A stretch of 64,000 nucleotides of DNA, from assembly GCA_947000775.1 (NCBI GenBank), contig CAMQGK010000565.1, positions 6,917,001 through 6,981,000 of the forward strand, read 5' to 3'. Made by a program: the position numbers and the translations under genes. This DNA comes from Pterois miles (taxonomy: Eukaryota > Chordata > Actinopteri > Perciformes > Scorpaenidae). The first letter of the stretch is position 1, and every line of letters starts with the position of its first letter. The notes beneath the pieces were generated by a model that was given only the letters and a program-made list of their open reading frames with translations, did no database searches and was not told the DNA's origin. Of this stretch, positions 58,430 to 64,000 are shown one piece after another.

Positions 58430-60720
58430 TTTAGTATTTATAACAACGGACAGTCTGTCTGAGTGAACGATGTCCTGTCCAAAGGCCATTAGGTTGGAAG
58501 ACAGGAGCATTCCTATTTATTTATATACGTCATTATGATATAAAGGACTAATTCTTCACATTAAGATGATAATGTGTTGATGCACTCAGGGGAAATTAGA
58601 TTAAATTGTGTTGTTTTTTCCTGTAATTATCTTATTAAACAGTGAGTATTTTTAGACACTGTTAACGTAGATGGAGACTACAGAGTCTAGAGTCTCTGCA
58701 GGTTTTAAGTAGCAGTTTTTTCAGTGCTGAGGGCTGGTGAAATAGAAAGAAGCCTTTACTTCTATTCCAGAGCTGAATGTGTAGGATTTTGATATCAACC
58801 TGCTCCCCGTTCTCCATCTGTCTGACACTGAAACCCTTTGAGCTTTGCCAGTCTCTCAGGTCTCACATTACGCCCCAGCTGGCTCAGTCCGTGTGGGCAG
58901 CACAGCTATAATCCCAGCCTAATCTGAGACAGCTTTGTGTGTAATCAAAGCATCCACTGTACATGTATGAAGAGGCGGGGCTGTGCATGGAAAAAACACA
59001 CAGATACAGGTTACACACTATATGGTTCCCATCAAAACCCAAAGACAGATTGGTATTGTCTTGCAGGACATGCATAGAGACATTTAAAACCCAGACTAGG
59101 ACTGGTGAACAGCTTCGTTTATACCCCTCTGTTGACTCAGTGAGTTTGGATCACGGAGTTAAAGTCACTTACTGTCTGAACTGATTCACTCTTAATATTA
59201 CGTAATACTTAATATTTTGGGTGAAAGTCCTGTGTTTGTCCCAAGAGTCGGTATTTAATGAGTTGGGCGTGAGAACGGGTCCACTGTGTTACAGGACTAT
59301 ATCTGGGTCTTTAGTTAAATGCTCCACCACTTCTTGACAACTTTGTCTGTCTGCTGTTTGGTGCCGGGCAGGTAGACAGTGGGTCCACGTGTTCTCATAC
59401 AGTGGTTCGTATGATAACTTACAAAACAATTATTCTTCATTTTTCATTTGCTTTCCTACAAATGTCCAGCTACATGTGTTAATTTATGCACCTTACACGC
59501 ATACAGTCTTTTCCAAATAAACTTCCATCCTTAAAGGAAACAGCTTCTGTAGGTTTAGGCAAGACAACTGCTTTTTAGGAAAAAATTGTGGTTTGGCTTA
59601 AAATAACTGGTGTTTTTTGACCTGCCCATCCACCCCGACCCCCTCCCTATGCAGCGTTTGCTATTTATATTTCCTGTTTCACAATATGTGAAATACACAT
59701 GAATTAATTTCTTGGGATATACAGGAATTACGGTGCATTAGTTTTCATAGTTATAGTTATGAACACTGTATGAGACCAGCCTTAGCGGGTTTATCTGAGC
59801 TTTACTGCAGGAAACTGCTGATTACTGGGATCAGTGATGGCAGCTCACAATCAACCATACAGCTAATGTGCAAAACAATGAGCTGAACTGTAGAGCTGTA
59901 GAGTTACTCTGCTGATTTTGACACCACATTCAAGCTTAATGTTAATATCAAAAATAAGATTAATGCAGGTTTAAGGATGAATTTGATGTGTTTAATTTCT
60001 CTGTATTTTTTAGAATGCATATGCCTTACAAAGCCATTCCTCACATAGTAATAGTAAGTGTTTGTGACTTTATGAAGCGTAGCATTGTATGTTTGGCGGA
60101 GGAAAACGGTTAAGTAGGACAAATGGGACAACCCAAACACATTTCCATGGCATGTATTTCACTTCCCACATTGGCAAATCCAAACAAAAAGAAACTCTGT
60201 CTGGCGTCCGTCTCAGTGGACTCAGCGAGGGAAGCGTGGGCTGGAGCAGAACTGGAGTGATTCTCCTCAGTGTCAGTAAGTAGACTGAATTCCACCTCCT
60301 AATGAGGCATAAAGTACCAATGTACACCTGAGTTTGGCCACACAGGTCCAAACTTTTAATATTTCAACAGCAGTTGCTCCTAAAAATACATCCAGGCTAA
60401 TGTATCCGGTAAATGAAAGAAGGAGCACATGTGCAACTTGAGATTCAAAGTAGGGTTGGATATTATTTTCTCTGCCGGCGGTGTTCTGAAACGTTTTAGT
60501 TGATGGGTACATTTGCATCTTGGGTAATAAATGCTGCTGCAGATCTGTGTATCCCTCGTGGGGGCAGGAAGTGTTCACGTCTTTGAAGCCAACTTTCCTT
60601 GAATTGATAAATGTTGCTGTGGTGGCCAGCTCCAGCAATGCAAATCTAACACTGATGACAGTATGAAGTTCTGACTCAGTTTTCATGTGGACATTTTATT
60701 GAAACATGGCTTTAACTTTT
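58430..60720. other. No gene recognised
   Basis: AT-rich DNA. A 137-codon minus frame (60273-60686) is the longest non-repetitive one, but it has no recognisable motif, splice framing or promoter. The stretch 59565-59610 (aattgtggtttggcttaaaa) recurs at 37195-37215 and is probably a small interspersed repeat. Confidence 0.35.
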
Positions 60721-60727
60721 GGCTTTA

Positions 60728-60830
60728 ACTGTAAATTTTTTTAATTTATTTAAAAAATTAAAAAAAAATTATTTAAATTTTCCCTTTGGGGGGAAAAAAA
60801 AAAGAAATTTTTTTTTTTTTTTCTTATTTG
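60728..60830. repeat. Homopolymer-rich low-complexity block
   Basis: Runs of A, T and G (ttttccctttggggggaaaa, then long T) with no recognisable structure. The word ttttccctttgggg also occurs in the damaged SINE at 19.35 kb. Probably low-quality consensus. Confidence 0.6.
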
Positions 60831-61077
60831 GGGCGTTGTCTGAAATATAATGTTGATTCAAATTTCGGTAGTATTCTATAATTCACCTCTGTTCTGTTTC
60901 CTCAAGCCGAGCCAGCTGAGGGAGACTCCACTATTAAGGTTGTTCATTACGTCTTGTTATCTTGAGGCTAGTTTAAATTCCAGCCCAGCTGACTAAAGGC
61001 TATTGACTGCACAGAGCGCTCCAGGGATGGTGTATTTTTGTATTCTGACCAGGAAGTTAGTTCCCTCGACAAAGTGG

Positions 61078-61405
61078 GATTTGGATTATTGCAGAAAATC
61101 AGCTCTGTGACAAACAAATGTTTATGATACTTACATGTTTTATTCAGCATGATAATCTTTACAAATCAACACCACTTTTTTGACATGTAAATGCAGTCAC
61201 CAGACGTAAAAAGCTAACATTAGGCTATAAACCAATCCCAATCCCATTAAAATTTCTTCAGCTTGTGTTAACTGCAGACATTATTTCAGACGTCTAACTA
61301 AAAATCCACTGACCTCCAGATGGGGAACCTGGAAGTGCTAAAATGCTCTCTAACTGGGTTTTAGGACTCATTCCTGCAGCACTCTATACCCTAGATGTTA
61401 CCAAA
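61078..61405 (+). mobile_element. Element H, uninterrupted copy
   Basis: Starts ggatttggattattgcagaa, continues with ctctgtgacaaaca, tttatgatacttac and aaatttcttcagcttgtgtt, and ends near ggactcattcctgcagcact. It is collinear with both arms of 29258-30412 and shows the empty site for the insertion there. Confidence 0.75.
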
Positions 61406-61663
61406 GTGACTCTTAATGTTATTTTCATATTTTCAACACGTAACACATGCACCTTTAAGTTATTTCATTAATTATATTTCATTTGCACAGACAGAAGACT
61501 TCATAAAATCCAGATAACGGAAAAAATAGGAAAAATGTGACAGGAGAGAAGACGCCACAGGTTTATACGATGGACGATCAACATGAGAATAACAAACAAT
61601 AACAAAAAAATGAAAAAAAAAGAAAATTTAGCTGGCATAATTTTGACAAATTCAACAAAAAAA

Positions 61664-61893
61664 AGGGCTGTCGTCGACCAAAGAAATCCTAATACTTATA
61701 CAAATATGTCGACTAAATACTTGTTGACTTAATCGACAGATCTATAAAACAGTATCACACAAAAGGACCACTTTAAATCTTGTGTTTACCAGAGATGTGC
61801 TCACAAATTTTTTAGAAATAAGTTATTCTGCATGAAAAAAGCATAAATATGGACTAAATAAACATTTGTCGACCAGAATGAGGCGGCAGCTCT
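61664..61893. mobile_element. hAT-type MITE, 'ctgtcgtcgacca' family
   Basis: Left agggctgtcgtcgaccaaag, right ttgtcgaccagaatgaggcg then gcagctct. The inverted ends are agggctg / cagctct with gtcgacca / tgtcgacc inside. 230 bp, non-coding. Flanks acaaaaaa (61655-61662) and acaaaata (61894-61901) agree at 7 of 8, but this is A-rich DNA, so the duplication is weak evidence. Confidence 0.65.
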
Positions 61894-61899
61894 ACAAAA

Positions 61900-62700
61900 T
61901 AAATGACAACAAAACCACACAAATAAGCAGAAAAACTAACCAATCAGTAGACAACAATTCAATAAAACAAATAAATACATGAAAAATAACAAAACAAAAA
62001 CAAAATAAAAGAAAAAAAGAAATCTCATGAATGATACACAGAGCCACAAACAGTGAAATCAGCCTTACTCACTACTCTACAATAGCTGAGTCATTTTTTG
62101 AGATTTATTTCCTATTCTGTTGCTTCCTCCTCCGCCTTCCTCCCACTGTGATTCACAAGATTGTTAGGAGAGTAGTGTTGGCCTTGCTCTGCATGGGCTG
62201 CACAGCACAACAGCAACAGCTACGAGTCCTTCACCGTGTCGGAGTTCAGAAACGTGTCGACGGTGCTCACAGCCCAATATTCAACGAAGGGCTGAAGTTG
62301 CGTACGGAAAGCATGGGTTATGCTGGAGTAGTGACAGGTGTATTTATTTATCCATCTGACATACTCCAAATGGACAGAAACGTTTCTGGAACGTTTCCAG
62401 TGTTTGCTGTAGTAGATTTCTGTTTAGGAAGATCAGTGGAGTGAAGCTGGTTCAGGCACAGAACTGGAGTCGTGCTGCTACGATCGTCCAGAGACACTGA
62501 GGGGCTCTATTTATGCTGCCATGCATCAGTCTATCGGGATCAATTCACACAGTATTTATGTCTTTGAGATATTGTCAATGTGTCAGATTGGGTGATTGTA
62601 GAGTCAGAAAGTTTGTGTGCTGTATGCTATGCTGTGACTTGGATGATGTACATGCTAGACATATTGGACCTCGACCAATCATAGCTTGCTGTCTCTCAGG
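61900..62700. other. No gene recognised
   Basis: An A-rich stretch to about 62025 is followed by unique-looking DNA open for 137 codons on plus (62031-62444). The translation has no recognisable domain. A hydrophobic stretch near its residues 24-36 is followed by unremarkable sequence. Without splice or promoter context I do not call it a gene. Confidence 0.3.
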
Positions 62701-62719
62701 ATTTGTACATATTTGATTG

Positions 62720-63119
62720 GTTAGGCGGCAGCTGCTAGCTGTTAGCTGCTAGCGTTGCTGGTGGCTTCGTACCCACTATAGTGTAACTAAAGTGAGTTTT
62801 CGACAGACCGTCTGTGTAGCGTTATGGCTGTGAACGTAGCAGTAGCAGACAGTGTGTGTACAGTTTATTTGTTGGTGAATAAATGCTACGAGGCTACAAG
62901 CTACAACTCCTCAGCTGGAAGTCCAGAGCCAACTTCCTGTATCTGCTCCGGCTCTCTCTTAAGGTGGACCAGCTTTTCTCCTTAAAGAGACGAGCTGCTC
63001 CTCTGAGTTTTTCTCAGCTTTTTAATTATTTATTAATATTTCTCTTAATTCTGTAACCATTAATCAGTTAAAATGCTTAATGTCAATTAACGGTTAAATG
63101 GTTAATTATTAACATCCTT
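62720..63119 (+). mobile_element. Element C, 5'-truncated copy
   Basis: gctgctagcgttgctggtgg, gttatggctgtgaacgtagc, aggctacaagctacaactcc and gaccagcttttctccttaaa, then right end 'ggttaattattaacatcctt'. Same order as the other C copies. It runs directly into a D fragment. Confidence 0.75.
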
Positions 63120-63300
63120 ACATGGTTGCCTAAAAATGTCTTTTTCAGTGTTTGGTTGTACTTACCTCCACCTTCTCCTGGCACTTCTGGTTGCACAAAA
63201 ACGAGATGGCGAAGCCAAAAAGCTGAACTCAAGGCTTCAAAACGGCAGTCCACAAACCAATGGGTGGCTACACCCACTTCTTATATACAATCTATGCTTT
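63120..63300 (+). repeat. Family D right-end fragment
   Basis: tggttgcctaaaaatgtctt, ggttgtacttacctccacct, cagtccacaaaccaatgggt, then 'cacttcttatatacaatcta' and tg. The last word is the inverted catagactgtatata terminus of the MITE at 19862. Confidence 0.7.
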
Positions 63301-63304
63301 AATC

Positions 63305-64000
63305 ACATTTTTTATGAATTTATTTTCATCCCGACTTGGCAATAAAGCTAGGAAGTCTTTTCTCATCTGCTACACATGTCCGACATCCCCTGTGTCAGTT
63401 GGTCTTTGCTGTTATCAGGCTCATATCATGTAGTGTGACTTGGTATTAATCTTTTCTCCGTCTAAAGCTGGGAAGACACTGCGTCTTTAGAAATCTTCGT
63501 TTTGTTAACTCACTCCACGCGTTGCAGTCATCTTTTCTGCACGACAGAACCAACAAGTTTTATGTTCACATGGATCAACTGAGCGGCTACGACATGGCTT
63601 TACTGTACAGCGTGTGCCTGGTTTAAGCTGCTGCTGCATCACTCCGTCACTACTGCTCACATGTACCATTTAATCCACTCAAGCATCCACCGTAAGATTC
63701 AAATTTCTCTCTAAGGGGTTGTGATTTATTATCGGCACTCCACGCAGGTTTAACTTTATGCTGTGGGGAAACATTAACTGTATACTCTGTATTCACACAA
63801 CAGTATAACTGTTCCCAGTGAGTTCGAGCTAAATGTCATATTATGTTCAAGAGCTGAGGTGTACATTTGATTTGTTGTTACCCCTTTTAATCACCTGGAT
63901 TGGTGCAGTATATCACCTAAATGATAGGTGGGAGTCATTTTAAATATCACAGGTCCCTGCTGTGTCAGATCAGGGTAGTTTGGCGTCACTGCGTGGCATT
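63305..64000. other. No gene or repeat recognised
   Basis: Unique-looking, AT-rich DNA to the window edge. Confidence 0.4.

Noticed and set aside
60273..60686. 137-codon minus-strand open frame
   Set aside because: Same reasons; flanked by low-complexity DNA and without a recognisable motif.
62031..62444. 137-codon plus-strand open frame
   Set aside because: No recognisable domain, splice framing or promoter. A length of this order is expected occasionally by chance in 64 kb.

Overview
The window looks like nuclear DNA of a ray-finned fish, probably a percomorph. Evidence: tRNA-headed SINEs with the teleost 3' tail (ctgtgggactaataaag), hAT-type elements ending in agggctg / cagccct, LINE reverse-transcriptase debris of fish type, and dense CA/GA/TA microsatellites. 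I see no complete protein-coding gene. Almost every open frame over 60 codons is either inside a simple repeat or has no recognisable protein character. The window reads as intron or intergenic DNA.

Layout. 0-8 kb: old DNA-transposon debris, including one MITE with about 41-bp terminal inverted repeats (TIRs). 8.2-9.7 kb: four elements nested in each other. 11-14 kb: a LINE 3' end and a dispersed repeat. 15.2-16.6 kb: a 41-bp minisatellite with a damaged-looking centre. 19-20.3 kb: a SINE and a MITE. 22.7-25.3 kb: element E, a 40-bp minisatellite and a LINE fragment. 27-34.4 kb: several nests of elements, one of them three deep. 35-46.6 kb: more copies of the same families, a 131-bp tandem repeat rich in nuclear-receptor half-sites, and an 835-bp heptamer array. 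47-48.25 kb: the best candidate for a real gene start on the + strand (pyrimidine-rich promoter-like DNA, long leader, ATG, splice donor). 51.7-53.7 kb: very long (GA)n and (TA)n tracts around a GC-box/CpG-rich patch that may be a second promoter or exon. 54.4-54.7 kb: a GC-rich unique island. 57-64 kb: AT-rich DNA and further element copies.

For reference I name the recurring families A to E and H. A: starts aaaggaccagtgtgtaac. B: long-TIR element at 33.1 kb. C: ends agggatgc / gcatccct, at least six copies. D: carries catagactgtatata ends. E: ends taaagctgcagtag. H: starts ggattttggattattgcag. Calls rest on reading the sequence by eye and on remembered family structure. No database search was run. 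No previously undescribed functional system is evident. The unusual content is repeat architecture plus one possible first exon.
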